Assembly (NCBI RefSeq): GCF_018390555.1
Contig: NZ_JAHBGB010000043.1
Span: forward strand, 1 to 55,458
From: Ancylobacter oerskovii
Lineage (GTDB): Bacteria > Pseudomonadota > Alphaproteobacteria > Rhizobiales > Xanthobacteraceae
Reading direction: 5' to 3'
DNA length: 55,458 nucleotides
How positions within the stretch are numbered: the stretch's first letter is position 1; each line of letters begins with the position of its first letter. Under the pieces are notes generated by a model, which did no database searches, was not told where the DNA came from, and saw nothing but the letters and a program-made list of their open reading frames with translations. Positions 6,102-15,705 of this stretch are shown one piece after another. Both the position numbers and the translations under genes were made by a program.

Positions 6102-8540
6102 TTACCGCTCCGCCCCATGATCCTGGCTACGCTCGCGTTCCTGCCGCAGCCGGACCTCGGGGATCTTCTTGCCCTGGGCAAGATCCCGCTCGATCGTATC
6201 GCGAATCCTGCTGACCACCGCTTCCTGATATTCCGGCTTGAAACGCTGCTTCGCGAACGACTTCCCCGCCTGATCCATAGCCAGGGCGTTGACCAGCTCC
6301 GGATGCTTCTTGGCGGCTTGCTTCTTGTCCTGGGCCGAGCCGTCGCGGGCCGCGCGATATGCCTCCACCACCTCGTTCTTCTCGATGGCATTGGCCCGGC
6401 CGGTCTGCTTGGCCAGCTGATCAGCGCGCAGCTTGTCCTTCTCGGTCGGCTCGTAGCCCTTGACGTCGATGCCGCGCGCCGTCGCCTCGACCCACGCCTT
6501 GCGGCGGAAACCTTCGTCGCCGGACACCTTCAGCTCGGTCCAGCCGCGGGCGTCGGCGGTGGCCACCATGTCCTCCACCGCCTTGTCGTCAAAGGTGCGA
6601 GTGGTCTGCAGGCGATTGCCCTTGTCCACGAATGCGACCTTCTTCGGGTCGTTCGCGTCCAGGTACTTCTGGCCATCCTGCCTGTATCGAGTGGCAACAT
6701 CCTCCGGGACAAGCTTGTCCTTGGCTGCAGCGTCGGCAAATGCCGACTGATCGCGCAGCTGGTTGTGGCCTTCACCCACGCTCGGAAGCGGGGGAGGCGT
6801 GACAACACGGCTCGTCTTGCCGGTGTCCGCTTCCTGGTCCTTCTCGGGGCTCTTCTTGCCCTGACCAGTCAGGCGGTCCACCTGCTCCTTCGACAACGGG
6901 ACTTCGATTTCGTTGCGGGTCGTCTCGGGGTAACGGTAAGCCTCCGATGCGCCCCTCTTTTCCAGCAGTTCATCCAGCTGCAAGGACGCGCTATCTGACT
7001 TGCTGGCAAACTCCACGGCCGATTCGTTATCGCCATGTTCGCGCGCAAAGCTCGCCTGGCTGTCGGCCTTCGCCATCTCCGTCTCCAGCTGCTGCACTTG
7101 TCGGTAATCAGCAACAACCGATGGATCGGGGCTCGGAGCGGCATCGAACTCCGCGCGAGCCCGCGTCGCTTCCGCATAACCGCGCGATGCTTGGGCGTAG
7201 GCTTCAACCACCTCCTGCTCGGGCACCTTCGGGTCTCGGGCACGGTCCACGGCCTCCGAAATCTCATCGGAGCGTTGAAGAACCGTCGCGTCGAGCTGCG
7301 CACGGCGTTCCAGCACTTCGCGCAGGGTCTGCGCTTCGCGCACCTCAACTTGCACGCCTGCGGCAACCAGCTGCTGTTCAAACTCAGAGCGGCCATGGAA
7401 TTCGAGCTGACGGCGGAAATTCCCGTCGCCACGATCCACATCGACGTAATCGGCTGCAAAGTCTTTCAGGTCGTTGTCCAGCACGCGATGGTGGTCGCTT
7501 TTCTGAACCTCGGCATAGGCAGTGAGAACGTCGTCGGTGGTCAGCGTGTCGCGGTACACGCCGCGTTCCGCGTCGTACTGCTGAACCGTCCAGCGGCCAG
7601 CATCCTGCTGGGCGACAGCCACGGTGGCCGCTTGCTCGGCCTGAGCGGCTTCAATGGAACGATCTACCTTGGTAGCGTCGTACTGTGCTTCCCAGGCTGG
7701 CGCGGCCGCGTCGATCGCGCTGTCCTGGACTTGGCTGGCCAACTTCGCGCTCGCAACTTCAAATTCCGCTGTTGCGTCGACCACGCGGTCTCGCAGATCC
7801 GATTCCTTCCAGTGCTGCGCCGCCGGCAGGCCATCGGCCGCCTGACGATCGAGCATGGCCGAAATAGTCACAACTGCTTCATTGACCCGCTCAGGGTGTC
7901 GCAGTGGCACCTGCAGCGCGGCCCGCAACTCGGCTTCTGCCTCCGTTCCTTGCCACTGGCGATCCTGCTGCATCGCTTCGTGAAGATCCGCGCCCGCCGA
8001 GCGCAGGGTGCGGCTGGCCACATCGAAACGGTGCATCTGCGACGTATTCCTGGACAGCGCCTCGCCGGCGTCCTCGAAATGCGCGTGGGCGCGCTGCAGA
8101 TCCTCGCGTAGCCCACCATCGCGCCACATTTGGGCGGCCTTGTCGCCCTTTTCGGCCCGCTCATCCAGCTCCATCGCGACAGTATTGATCGCACGCTCCA
8201 TACCCGCCGGATTGCGGGCAGGCGCGTCGCCATCGAGGCTCTCACGCAACGCAACTTCCATCGGAGACCCCGAGAATTGCGGGTCTCGGTGCATATCGCT
8301 GTGCAGTCGCTTACCGACCTCCTGCAGGCCATCGCGCGCCTTGACGAAATCCGCCGTCAGCTGTTCACGCGCTTCTTCCCGGCCCACGCGAAGTGACTCC
8401 CAACGAGAGTCGGCCGCGGTACCGGCCAAATGGTCCGGCGTGCCATCCCGATTGAGGTCATTTCGCAGACGCGCAGCTGCTGCCAGCTGTGCGCCGTTCA
8501 GTTCCTCACCCTGTGCGGTAATACCCTTATCATCCACCAT
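6102..8540 (-). CDS. Large LPD7-domain protein of the conjugation operon
   Basis: An 812-residue, highly charged, mostly helical protein without membrane segments. Residues about 610-705 (KYLDANDPKKVAFVDKGNRLQTTRTFDD...RGWTELKVSGDEGFRRKAWVEATARGIDVKGYEP) match the LPD7 domain, common in plasmid relaxases and primase-like transfer proteins. The end (KKHPELVNALAMDQAGKSFAKQ...RDTIERDLAQGKKIPEVRLRQ) parallels the C-terminus of the zeta-type toxin. The long N-terminal part was not recognised. It lies 18 bp downstream of virD4, so it may be carried to the recipient with DNA or act at the coupling protein. Transfer function is inferred from context. Confidence 0.8.
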   Translation of the reverse strand: MVDDKGITAQGEELNGAQLAAAARLRNDLNRDGTPDHLAGTAADSRWESLRVGREEAREQLTADFVKARDGLQEVGKRLHSDMHRDPQFSGSPMEVALRESLDGDAPARNPAGMERAINTVAMELDERAEKGDKAAQMWRDGGLREDLQRAHAHFEDAGEALSRNTSQMHRFDVASRTLRSAGADLHEAMQQDRQWQGTEAEAELRAALQVPLRHPERVNEAVVTISAMLDRQAADGLPAAQHWKESDLRDRVVDATAEFEVASAKLASQVQDSAIDAAAPAWEAQYDATKVDRSIEAAQAEQAATVAVAQQDAGRWTVQQYDAERGVYRDTLTTDDVLTAYAEVQKSDHHRVLDNDLKDFAADYVDVDRGDGNFRRQLEFHGRSEFEQQLVAAGVQVEVREAQTLREVLERRAQLDATVLQRSDEISEAVDRARDPKVPEQEVVEAYAQASRGYAEATRARAEFDAAPSPDPSVVADYRQVQQLETEMAKADSQASFAREHGDNESAVEFASKSDSASLQLDELLEKRGASEAYRYPETTRNEIEVPLSKEQVDRLTGQGKKSPEKDQEADTGKTSRVVTPPPLPSVGEGHNQLRDQSAFADAAAKDKLVPEDVATRYRQDGQKYLDANDPKKVAFVDKGNRLQTTRTFDDKAVEDMVATADARGWTELKVSGDEGFRRKAWVEATARGIDVKGYEPTEKDKLRADQLAKQTGRANAIEKNEVVEAYRAARDGSAQDKKQAAKKHPELVNALAMDQAGKSFAKQRFKPEYQEAVVSRIRDTIERDLAQGKKIPEVRLRQERERSQDHGAER

Positions 8541-8558
8541 GATTGCTCCGTTATGCGG

Positions 8559-10532
8559 TTATGCTGCGCGGTAAAAATCGGCCGCAATGGCCTCGATCTG
8601 CTCGTCCGTGAGCGGTCCACTCGGAATCTCCACGTCCGAGAAATTCATGTCGAAATCGTCCGCCCCGAGATTGTGCAGGTTTTCCATGTCCTCCACCGTG
8701 ACCGGGCGCGAAGGCGCGTCATCCAGTTGGGCAAGCGCCAGTTTCGCGGCGTCCTGCAGGTCGAGTTTGGCGGGCGTCAGCACCGGCACATCGGCGGCCA
8801 GGCTGCCGCTCTGCGCGGCGTGCTCCAGCAGCTCGCGCGCCGGCGGCTCGCCTTCCTCGCAGCCCTCCTGCAGGATCTTCGACACCGAGCGCAGCCGGTC
8901 AGTGAAGACCGGGTCCAGGAAGTACCGGGCCTTCTCGCACTGGATCGCCTTCGTGCCGCGTACGAACACGATTTCCTGCCACTGGCCGATTTCCTTGACC
9001 TCCTGCGGCAGCAGCAGGGCGCGGCTGTGCTCGGCCTCGTTCTCGGAATGGCTCTTGGACTTGAAGGCGATGCCCGACTTGCCCTTGGACTTCTTCTTGA
9101 CCGTCTCGGTGCCCAGCTCCTTGGAAATTTCCTCGGCGATGCGGATGTTCGCCGGTGTGAACACCACGTTCACGTCCATGTTGTCGAAGATCGTATCGGC
9201 GCCGTCCGGGCCGTAGCCGGCGCGCGGATCGCGCACCTGGCCGGGGCTCTGGAAGATCGCGAGGATGCGGAGGCCGTAACCGGCGATGTACGAAATGCCC
9301 TTCTGCAGGATCGGAATCCGGCCCAGCGCCATGAACTCGTCCATCAGCAGCAGGCACTTGTATTTCAGCGGCAGCTCATCCGGCCCCACCTGGTGCGGCA
9401 GCTGGCGCGTGTTCAAGTCGATGATCTGCTGGAACAGCAGGTTGATGATCGGCGCCAGGCGGTCCAGATCATCCGGGGTAATGCCGATGTAGATGGTCAT
9501 CGGCTTCCGGCGCAGATCCCGCAGATCGAAATCGTTCCGCGATGTTGCCGCGTCGATCATCGGGTTCTGCCAAAGTTCCAGCCGGCTGGTGAAGCTCTTG
9601 CGGATCGATGTGCGGGTGTTGTCACTGGTGTCCAGGTAATCGGACAGAGCCATGATGCACTCGGCCGAGAGCGGGTTTTCCGACTCCTGCCGCGCCGCCA
9701 GCTTCGCTTTGAGCGACTTCGCCGTGGCCCGCATGCCAAACCGCAGCGCCGCACCGAGCGTCACCTGCTCGTCGGGCGTCTCCATCAGGTAAAGCACCGT
9801 GCCCAGGAACAACGACCGGCACGAGGCCGTCCAGATCGGATCGCCACCGTCAGCCGGGTCCGGCCAGATCATGCCGGCGATTTTCTGAATATCGTTGACG
9901 CGCGCGCCCGGCTCGTCGGCCACGTAATGCAGCGGATTCCAGCCATGCGAACGGCCGTCGCGGGCGCCGGGATTGAACAGGTAGCAGGCCTGGCCGCAGG
10001 CGGTGCGGAACCCCGACGTGAGATCCCAATTCTCCTGCTTGATATCGAGAACGACGGCGGACTCGCCCCAATTCAGCAGGTTCGGGATCACAATGCCCAC
10101 ACCCTTGCCGCCGCGTGTTGGCGCGGCCACGCGGGCGTGGCTGTCGCCGTTATACATCAGGTAATCCTTGCCGAGCTTGCCGACCAGGATTCCCTTCTCG
10201 CCGAGCAGCCCGGCCTTCTTGATTTCGCTCAGTTTCGCGAACCGAGCCGCGCCATAGAGCGCCCGGTCATCGCGCTTGCTGAAAATCAGCCAGCCAAGGA
10301 GGCCGAACGGCAATGCAGCGCCGCCCATGGCCACATACATGTGCTGCATGAGCCGTTGATGGTCGCCGTAGTGCTGCCAGTATTGGTACAGGGTCAGGAA
10401 ACCCGGCTCGACGTTGACCTTGGCCAGCGCCACGAAGATTTCCGCGCCGAGCCTGGCCCAACAGGCAACCATGACGCCGAACAACACCACACCGATGACG
10501 ACTTTCGCCCACATGGGCGGCTGCTTGCTCAT
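8559..10532 (-). CDS. virD4: VirD4/TraG-type coupling protein
   Basis: A 657-residue inner-membrane ATPase that delivers the relaxase-DNA complex to the mating channel. It has two N-terminal membrane helices (about 10-27 and 64-84), Walker A APTRGGKG (137-144), Walker B LLLMDEF, and the VirD4 signatures YKCLLLMDEFMALG and RILAIFQSPGQ. The acidic C-terminal region (DDFDMNFSDVEIP) may contact substrates. The ATG follows GGAGGCAGC and overlaps the virB11 stop by 4 nt. Its position after virB11 is typical. Confidence 0.95.
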   Translation of the reverse strand: MSKQPPMWAKVVIGVVLFGVMVACWARLGAEIFVALAKVNVEPGFLTLYQYWQHYGDHQRLMQHMYVAMGGAALPFGLLGWLIFSKRDDRALYGAARFAKLSEIKKAGLLGEKGILVGKLGKDYLMYNGDSHARVAAPTRGGKGVGIVIPNLLNWGESAVVLDIKQENWDLTSGFRTACGQACYLFNPGARDGRSHGWNPLHYVADEPGARVNDIQKIAGMIWPDPADGGDPIWTASCRSLFLGTVLYLMETPDEQVTLGAALRFGMRATAKSLKAKLAARQESENPLSAECIMALSDYLDTSDNTRTSIRKSFTSRLELWQNPMIDAATSRNDFDLRDLRRKPMTIYIGITPDDLDRLAPIINLLFQQIIDLNTRQLPHQVGPDELPLKYKCLLLMDEFMALGRIPILQKGISYIAGYGLRILAIFQSPGQVRDPRAGYGPDGADTIFDNMDVNVVFTPANIRIAEEISKELGTETVKKKSKGKSGIAFKSKSHSENEAEHSRALLLPQEVKEIGQWQEIVFVRGTKAIQCEKARYFLDPVFTDRLRSVSKILQEGCEEGEPPARELLEHAAQSGSLAADVPVLTPAKLDLQDAAKLALAQLDDAPSRPVTVEDMENLHNLGADDFDMNFSDVEIPSGPLTDEQIEAIAADFYRAA

Positions 10533-11575
10533 GCTGCCTCCGACAGGGTGCTGTGGACACGCGACGAGGCCAGCCGGCGATGAGGGTCGAAATAGACCTC
10601 CTGCAGCTTGCGCTTCTTGTAGAACAGCACGACGTCGATCGTCTCGAAACACATCTGCTGCAGGTAGTCCGGCGGCAGGTCGCGGCCGGACGGGCTCGAT
10701 TTCAGGAGCGACACCAGGCGCGTCATGGCATCGAGCGCGCTGTTGGCGTGGATCGAGGACAGCGAACCGGGATGGCCGGTGTTGAGGCTGTCCATGTAGT
10801 CCCACGCCTCAGCGCCGCGCAGCTCGGCCAGCAGGATGCGATCGGGCTTCATGCGCATGCACGATTTCAGGGCGTCCTGCGCCGTACATTGCGGACCGGC
10901 TTCGCCCGGGCGCGCAGCCTTGTAGAACAGGTGAACCTTGTTCGGGTGCCCCTGCATGAACAGCTCGTGGGCGTCCTCGATGGTAATCACGCGCTCGCTG
11001 TGGGGAATGCAGGTCACCAGGGCCCGCATCACCGTGGTCTTGCCAGAGCCGGTCGCGCCGGCGAACAGGATGTTCTTCTTCGACAGCACCGCCAGCTCGA
11101 GAAAATCCCGAATGCGGCCCTCATTGCGCAGCCGCACAAGCCGCTCATCAGCTTCCGTCAGGCCTTCCCTGGCCATCCGGGCGCCGGCGAACGAGCCTTC
11201 GGCGTCGAGCTCGTCCAGCGTCTTCTCGACCAGGCTGGGCTTGCGGATCGTGAAGGAAAGAGTTCCCTCGGTGGTGGCCGGGGCCATCACCACCTGCACG
11301 CGCTCACGATCCGGCAGGACTCCGGAGAGGTACGGAATTTCCTGGCGGAACGGGACATTGTTGAAGTTTGCGATCAGCGCCCCCAGCTGCTTCAGCCGGG
11401 GGAACGTCAGCTCGGGCACGTCGTGACGCACCCAGCCGGCGCTGGATTCCGTCCAGGCTTCGCCCGGACGGTTCACGCAGACTTCGGTCACATCACCTGC
11501 CAGCAAGCCGCTCAGCGGCAGCATGTACTGCCGCAGAGCGTCGTCCGGCCTGTGATTAGTTGCTGCGGAGGTCAT
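10529..11575 (-). CDS. virB11: VirB11-type secretion ATPase
   Basis: A 348-residue soluble hexameric ATPase at the cytoplasmic base of the T4SS. Walker A is GATGSGKT (173-180); the Asp box ITIEDAHELF and the later LLAELRGAEAWDYMDSLNTGHPGSLSSIHA segment are characteristic. The selected ATG, preceded by GCGGAGGTC on the plus strand's complement, overlaps virB10 by 20 nt; a longer frame would run further into virB10. Length is normal for the family. Confidence 0.95.
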   Translation of the reverse strand: MTSAATNHRPDDALRQYMLPLSGLLAGDVTEVCVNRPGEAWTESSAGWVRHDVPELTFPRLKQLGALIANFNNVPFRQEIPYLSGVLPDRERVQVVMAPATTEGTLSFTIRKPSLVEKTLDELDAEGSFAGARMAREGLTEADERLVRLRNEGRIRDFLELAVLSKKNILFAGATGSGKTTVMRALVTCIPHSERVITIEDAHELFMQGHPNKVHLFYKAARPGEAGPQCTAQDALKSCMRMKPDRILLAELRGAEAWDYMDSLNTGHPGSLSSIHANSALDAMTRLVSLLKSSPSGRDLPPDYLQQMCFETIDVVLFYKKRKLQEVYFDPHRRLASSRVHSTLSEAA

Positions 11576-12719
11576 ACACGCTCCTGAAATCCAGGTCGCG
11601 GGCGACGTAGATATTGACAATATCGCCCTGGTTCTTGTTCAGCGTCGGCGGGATGTTGATCGAGTTCTGCAGAGCGATCGCAGCCGCCTGCGAGGTCGCA
11701 TCGCCAGCGCCGGAGAACGTGATGCTGTCGCCGCCCTGCGAACGCTGCTTCTGCACCAGGTATTCGGCGGTGTCGTCCACGAGACTGAGCATCAGCGCAC
11801 TGCCGTACCGCTTCCAGAAATGCGTCTCGACCCAGCCACTGAGGCCCGAGCGACCCAGTTCATCCGCACCGGGCGAATCCAGCGGCACCTGCACGCCGCG
11901 CGGGGTGCGCACGCGGGTCCAAAGCACGAAGATCCGGTTCATGCCCTGGCGCATCTGTCCCGAACGGTATTCGCCTTCCACGATCGAACCGCGTTCGAGC
12001 AGCAACACCTTGCCGTTGTCGCTGTAGACGTTGCGCGACAGCTGGCACTTGGTCTTGCCTGGCAGAGTGCTTTCCAGCGCCGTCACCAGGGTGCAATCCA
12101 GCATCGTGCCGGCGGTCAGCAGGAAATTGCGGTTCGTCAGCATGCTGGCGCGCGCCGAGTCGAACTTGCCGCCCTGCAGGTTCACTGCCAGCGAATCGCG
12201 GTCCGGGCCATCCTCGCCGTCCAACGATCCACCCGACCCGCCCGCGTCCAGCACAGCGGCATTACTGTTCCCATTGCCAGCGCCCGCAGCTTCGCCGCCG
12301 GCATTACCGAACGCGAAAATCGGGGCGCGCTTCCGGCGTTCCAGCAGCAGCTCGGCCTCGGTCGGCTGGCGCTGCTGTTGCTGCTGGTAACCCATGCTCG
12401 GATTGCCCACCGGTGCTGGTGCAGCAGCGGGCGCTACCGGCTGGGGTGCCGCCGGCGGCGGCGGTGGCGGTTCGCTCACCGGCATCTGCAGCTCGGGAAG
12501 ACCTCGGCGGGTCTGGGTGGACTGCTCTTCCTTACGGTCCTCGGGCTCCGCCTTGGGACGGATTTGCATCCAGCCCATGAGGACCAGCAATGCCGCCAGC
12601 GCGGCAATTCCGGCAATCTTCCCCGCCTTGCTATTCTTCTTGCGCTTGTTGACGGACGGCACGCCGCGTTCGCCACCCAGCTGGCTCGGCACTTCCTGAT
12701 TGGTTTCGTTCTCGCTCAT
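11556..12719 (-). CDS. virB10: VirB10/TrbI-type channel protein
   Basis: A 387-residue envelope-spanning core-complex protein. A short cytoplasmic tail precedes one membrane helix (about 34-52), then a Pro-rich periplasmic linker (PPPPPAAPQPVAPAAAPAPV) and the C-terminal TrbI domain (AGTMLDCTLVTALESTLPGKTKCQLSRNVYSDNGKVLLLERGS...). It connects inner-membrane energy components with the outer-membrane pore. The order virB9-virB10-virB11 is the standard one. Confidence 0.95.
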   Translation of the reverse strand: MSENETNQEVPSQLGGERGVPSVNKRKKNSKAGKIAGIAALAALLVLMGWMQIRPKAEPEDRKEEQSTQTRRGLPELQMPVSEPPPPPPAAPQPVAPAAAPAPVGNPSMGYQQQQQRQPTEAELLLERRKRAPIFAFGNAGGEAAGAGNGNSNAAVLDAGGSGGSLDGEDGPDRDSLAVNLQGGKFDSARASMLTNRNFLLTAGTMLDCTLVTALESTLPGKTKCQLSRNVYSDNGKVLLLERGSIVEGEYRSGQMRQGMNRIFVLWTRVRTPRGVQVPLDSPGADELGRSGLSGWVETHFWKRYGSALMLSLVDDTAEYLVQKQRSQGGDSITFSGAGDATSQAAAIALQNSINIPPTLNKNQGDIVNIYVARDLDFRSVYDLRSN

Positions 12720-12745
12720 GACTTGTCCTGTAATTGGGCTGGGGC

Positions 12746-13567
12746 TTACGGGCGCGGATCGCGGATCGCGCGGCGCACGTCATCGCTGACGGTGCTGGTC
12801 GGCGTGCTGATGCCGTTCGGATCGAACGAGCGGTTCTCCACACACGCCACCTGGTCGCCACGGCGCAGGATCATCCGCGGCAGCACCCGCTGGACCACGA
12901 GCCAGTCACCCTCCACGTGGGTGTTCACCAGGGCCTCCTTGCCCTTGGACAGCTCCTCGAACACCACCGGCATGTCGCGGTTGGCCGAGAAACGCAGGTA
13001 AGTGAAGCGGCCATCGTCCATGGCCTGATCCGGCGCAACCGCCTTTGAGCCACAGGCCCAGTAATTGAAGTTCTTGCCGACGATGCGGGTCATGGCCAGG
13101 CGCGTTTCCGCCTTGGCCTTGTCCGCTGCGGCCGCCCTGGCGCGGCGCTCATCCTCGGGGTAGCGGAAATTCACCGCGAAGAACATGTCATTGGGACGCG
13201 GGCGCGCCCCGTTCTGGCTCTGATGCGCCGTCAGCACGAACTGGTAGACACGGTTGTTCGGCTTCGTCACCACGCTCATGTTGGTGGTCGCGTTCGGCTC
13301 ACGCGGCTTGACAAACAGGTGGTTGCCGGTCGGGGCCACTTCCCACGCCAGTGAATCGCCCATGGCGACGCTCCCGACCGTCTCGCCCTCGCCCAGCTGG
13401 ATGTGGGTGACAAACCCGTAATGGCCGACGATGCGCACCACGTTGTTGCCGTCGTAGTTCACCGTCTTGACCCGCTGATCGGCCGCGCCGCCGACCGGCA
13501 GCACCTCGGCCTTCACCGAGCCGGCGACGGCCATGGCCAGCGCTGCTGCAACAAATGCACGCTTCAT
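12746..13567 (-). CDS. virB9: VirB9-type outer-membrane core protein
   Basis: A 273-residue periplasmic protein with signal peptide (cleavage after SVKA). The body has the VirB9/CagX/TrbG layout: an N-terminal beta domain (LGEGETVGSVAMGDSLAWEVAPTGNHLFVKP) and a C-terminal domain (NFNYWACGSKAVAPDQAMDDGRFTYLRFSANRDMPVVF) that associates with VirB7 and VirB10 at the outer membrane. It starts 2 nt after the virB8 stop. Confidence 0.95.
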   Translation of the reverse strand: MKRAFVAAALAMAVAGSVKAEVLPVGGAADQRVKTVNYDGNNVVRIVGHYGFVTHIQLGEGETVGSVAMGDSLAWEVAPTGNHLFVKPREPNATTNMSVVTKPNNRVYQFVLTAHQSQNGARPRPNDMFFAVNFRYPEDERRARAAAADKAKAETRLAMTRIVGKNFNYWACGSKAVAPDQAMDDGRFTYLRFSANRDMPVVFEELSKGKEALVNTHVEGDWLVVQRVLPRMILRRGDQVACVENRSFDPNGISTPTSTVSDDVRRAIRDPRP

Positions 13568-13569
13568 GC

Positions 13570-14256
13570 TCAGCCCCCCACTTCCGGATCGTTGCGGTAA
13601 TCGGTGACCTCGAAGCCGATCGGATTGACCAGGCGGTCATCCTCGCTCATCTCCGCGTTCGAGTAGCGGAACGTCACAGTGGCCAGCCACATCGAGCGCG
13701 TCACCGCGTCATTCGCCCGGATCGTCTTTTCGTAGCGGACGCTGGCAATGTTCGGCGCCAGGAACGACACGTTCAGGATGCGGATGTTGACGGTCCCGCC
13801 GCCGGCATAGACCTTCAACGGCGACTTCGGATTTTCCGGCTTGAACCACTCGTGGTACACGTTCGCCACCGGCGACGCCGACATGAGTGCGACGGTCTTG
13901 TAGTTGACCGGCGCGAGCTGCGTGCTGAATTCCTCGCGGGCACGCACGTACTTGCCGACCATGTACTTGTTGACCGCTTCCGTCTCGGTTCGGGAAGTCG
14001 CATTGAGCTTCGCCACCGCATCGACGGCGCCGGTGGCCTCATCCACACGGACGACATACGGCTCGATCTTGTGGAGCGGGGTCAGGCCGAAGATTGCCAG
14101 TCCCTGCGCCACCGCCACCACCGCCAGCAGCACGCAGCCGATCCACGCAATCTTGGCACTCCGGCGTGCGCTGGTTACCACGTCCGCCTCGTAGAACTTC
14201 GCCAGATCGGCGTAGCTCTGCATCTTCTCGGTCATTTCTTCGGTCGCCTTAGCCAT
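13570..14256 (-). CDS. virB8: VirB8-type inner-membrane assembly protein
   Basis: A 228-residue bitopic protein: cytoplasmic N-terminus, one membrane helix (about 36-55), and a periplasmic NTF2-like domain (LHKIEPYVVRVDEATGAVDAVAKLN..., ATVTFRYSN). VirB8 nucleates T4SS assembly. The start overlaps the end of virB7 by 8 nt. Confidence 0.95.
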   Translation of the reverse strand: MAKATEEMTEKMQSYADLAKFYEADVVTSARRSAKIAWIGCVLLAVVAVAQGLAIFGLTPLHKIEPYVVRVDEATGAVDAVAKLNATSRTETEAVNKYMVGKYVRAREEFSTQLAPVNYKTVALMSASPVANVYHEWFKPENPKSPLKVYAGGGTVNIRILNVSFLAPNIASVRYEKTIRANDAVTRSMWLATVTFRYSNAEMSEDDRLVNPIGFEVTDYRNDPEVGG

Positions 14257-14389
14257 TCGCCTGTTCTCCGGACTGCGGGATCTGCTTGTTGATGGGCCAG
14301 TAATTGCTGTCGGGCTGGACCGGACGGTTGCGGTAGGAAGCGCATCCGGCGAGGCTCAGAGCAGCCAGCAAAACGCAAATGAAACGCAT
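14249..14389 (-). CDS. virB7: VirB7-type small lipoprotein
   Basis: A 46-residue protein, MRFICVLLAALSLAGCASYR..., with lipobox LAGC (Cys16) and a 30-residue mature part containing NYWPINKQIPQSG. Short lipoproteins of this kind stabilise VirB9 at the outer membrane. The call rests on lipobox, size and position between virB6 and virB8, with the stop inside the virB8 start region. Confidence 0.88.
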   Translation of the reverse strand: MRFICVLLAALSLAGCASYRNRPVQPDSNYWPINKQIPQSGEQANG

Positions 14390-14431
14390 GAATTCACCTG
14401 TTAGGTAGTTGGAAATACTGCGGAAATGCTG

Positions 14432-15448
14432 CTACACGCGCCGGATCGTGTTGCTCGCGCGGAACATGCCACCCACTGCCTTGGCCGCAGCGGATGCGCC
14501 GCCAGTCGCCTTGGCCAAGGCGGCGTTTGCTACATGGCGGGCTACATGGTGCTTGGCCGCATCGACCACACCGCCACCCGTCATCTTTCGCGCGGCTTGG
14601 GACACGGGAAGCGCAATGCCGCCTGCCAGTTGGCTGGCCAGCTGCGGGACCTGGAAAAGGAGGAAGGTGCAGGCAACCGACGCCACCCCCACAATGCCAA
14701 TCGCCTGGATTGGGTTGGATTCCACGACCTTGGCCGCCCCCCCGAGGGCTTGCTCCGTCAGGCCGAAGAACAGCGAGCAGACCGCCAGCAGCATCACGAT
14801 GGCCAACACGGCATTGAGCGCTTGTTGCAGCCACTGCTCAAAGAAGCGCTGGGTGGCAGTGAACATGGCAAGCAGGATGAACAGCGGACCGACCGCGAGC
14901 ATCAGCACCAGGGCCACCTTGGACAGGATGATCATGATGCCGGCAGTGATGGTGAACCCCATCCCAAAAAGCAAAATCAAGATCGCGGCGATGGCCAGCC
15001 CGACGCTTTGCCCTGGCGAAAGAACACTCATCTTGTTGTAGGTGTCAGTCGCCATGTCGATGGTCTTGTTCAACAGCGTGTCGAGCGTGGCGTACGTCGA
15101 TGCCCCTCCGCTTTCCGCATTGCCGTTGCCCATCACGAGAATGTTGGCCATCGCATCCGGCGTCTTCATGAGGAAGTCCACCACGTGCGTCTGATACAGA
15201 CCCACATTCAGTGCGAAGCCCAACACGACCGAGATTTTCAGCATGCGGAACAGCCCGTCCGTCACCGGCTCATCGATCATGCCGCGGATGTGCGAGAAAC
15301 CCCACAACACGAAGTAGATGCCGAGCATGATCCAGGCCGTCGGGCTGATCGCGGCGATGATATCTGCCGCTTTCTGCGCGATGTAGGAGTTCAGGACCGT
15401 ATCGAACTCGCTATAGAACCACGAAAAAATCTTGATGTTGCTTGCCAT
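14432..15448 (-). CDS. virB6: VirB6/TrbL-type polytopic channel protein
   Basis: A 338-residue inner-membrane protein with at least five hydrophobic stretches (near 37-55, 70-87, 145-170, 175-200 and 213-232), a central periplasmic loop and an Ala/Gly-rich cytoplasmic tail. The family carries substrate across the inner membrane. It lies between eexN and virB7 as expected. Confidence 0.9.
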   Translation of the reverse strand: MASNIKIFSWFYSEFDTVLNSYIAQKAADIIAAISPTAWIMLGIYFVLWGFSHIRGMIDEPVTDGLFRMLKISVVLGFALNVGLYQTHVVDFLMKTPDAMANILVMGNGNAESGGASTYATLDTLLNKTIDMATDTYNKMSVLSPGQSVGLAIAAILILLFGMGFTITAGIMIILSKVALVLMLAVGPLFILLAMFTATQRFFEQWLQQALNAVLAIVMLLAVCSLFFGLTEQALGGAAKVVESNPIQAIGIVGVASVACTFLLFQVPQLASQLAGGIALPVSQAARKMTGGGVVDAAKHHVARHVANAALAKATGGASAAAKAVGGMFRASNTIRRV

Positions 15449-15465
15449 AGCAGCGTTCCCGTGGG

Positions 15466-15705
15466 TTAGTTGACCGGCCCGAACTCAACAGGCACAGACC
15501 GGAGCGTGCCGTAGGCTTTTCGAGCGCGGGCGCAATTGCCGTCTAATGCGGCCTTGGCTTCGGACATTTCGCTACAGGCCACAGCCTTCGCCTTGGCTTC
15601 GGCCTGATGCTCGACGTACCACTCGTAAGAGCGTTCCGGCTCGGAACCGCAACCGCCCAAAAGGGCGGTTGCGGTGAGCAGGCCGATGATTAGGGCCTGT
15701 TTCAT
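15466..15705 (-). CDS. eexN: EexN-family entry-exclusion lipoprotein
   Basis: A 79-residue lipoprotein with lipobox LGGC (Cys19) and the family motif SYEWYVEHQAEAKAKAVACSEM. EexN-type proteins reduce redundant uptake of the same plasmid by a donor cell. The gene overlaps the virB5 stop by 4 nt and precedes virB6, its usual neighbour. Confidence 0.85.
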   Translation of the reverse strand: MKQALIIGLLTATALLGGCGSEPERSYEWYVEHQAEAKAKAVACSEMSEAKAALDGNCARARKAYGTLRSVPVEFGPVN

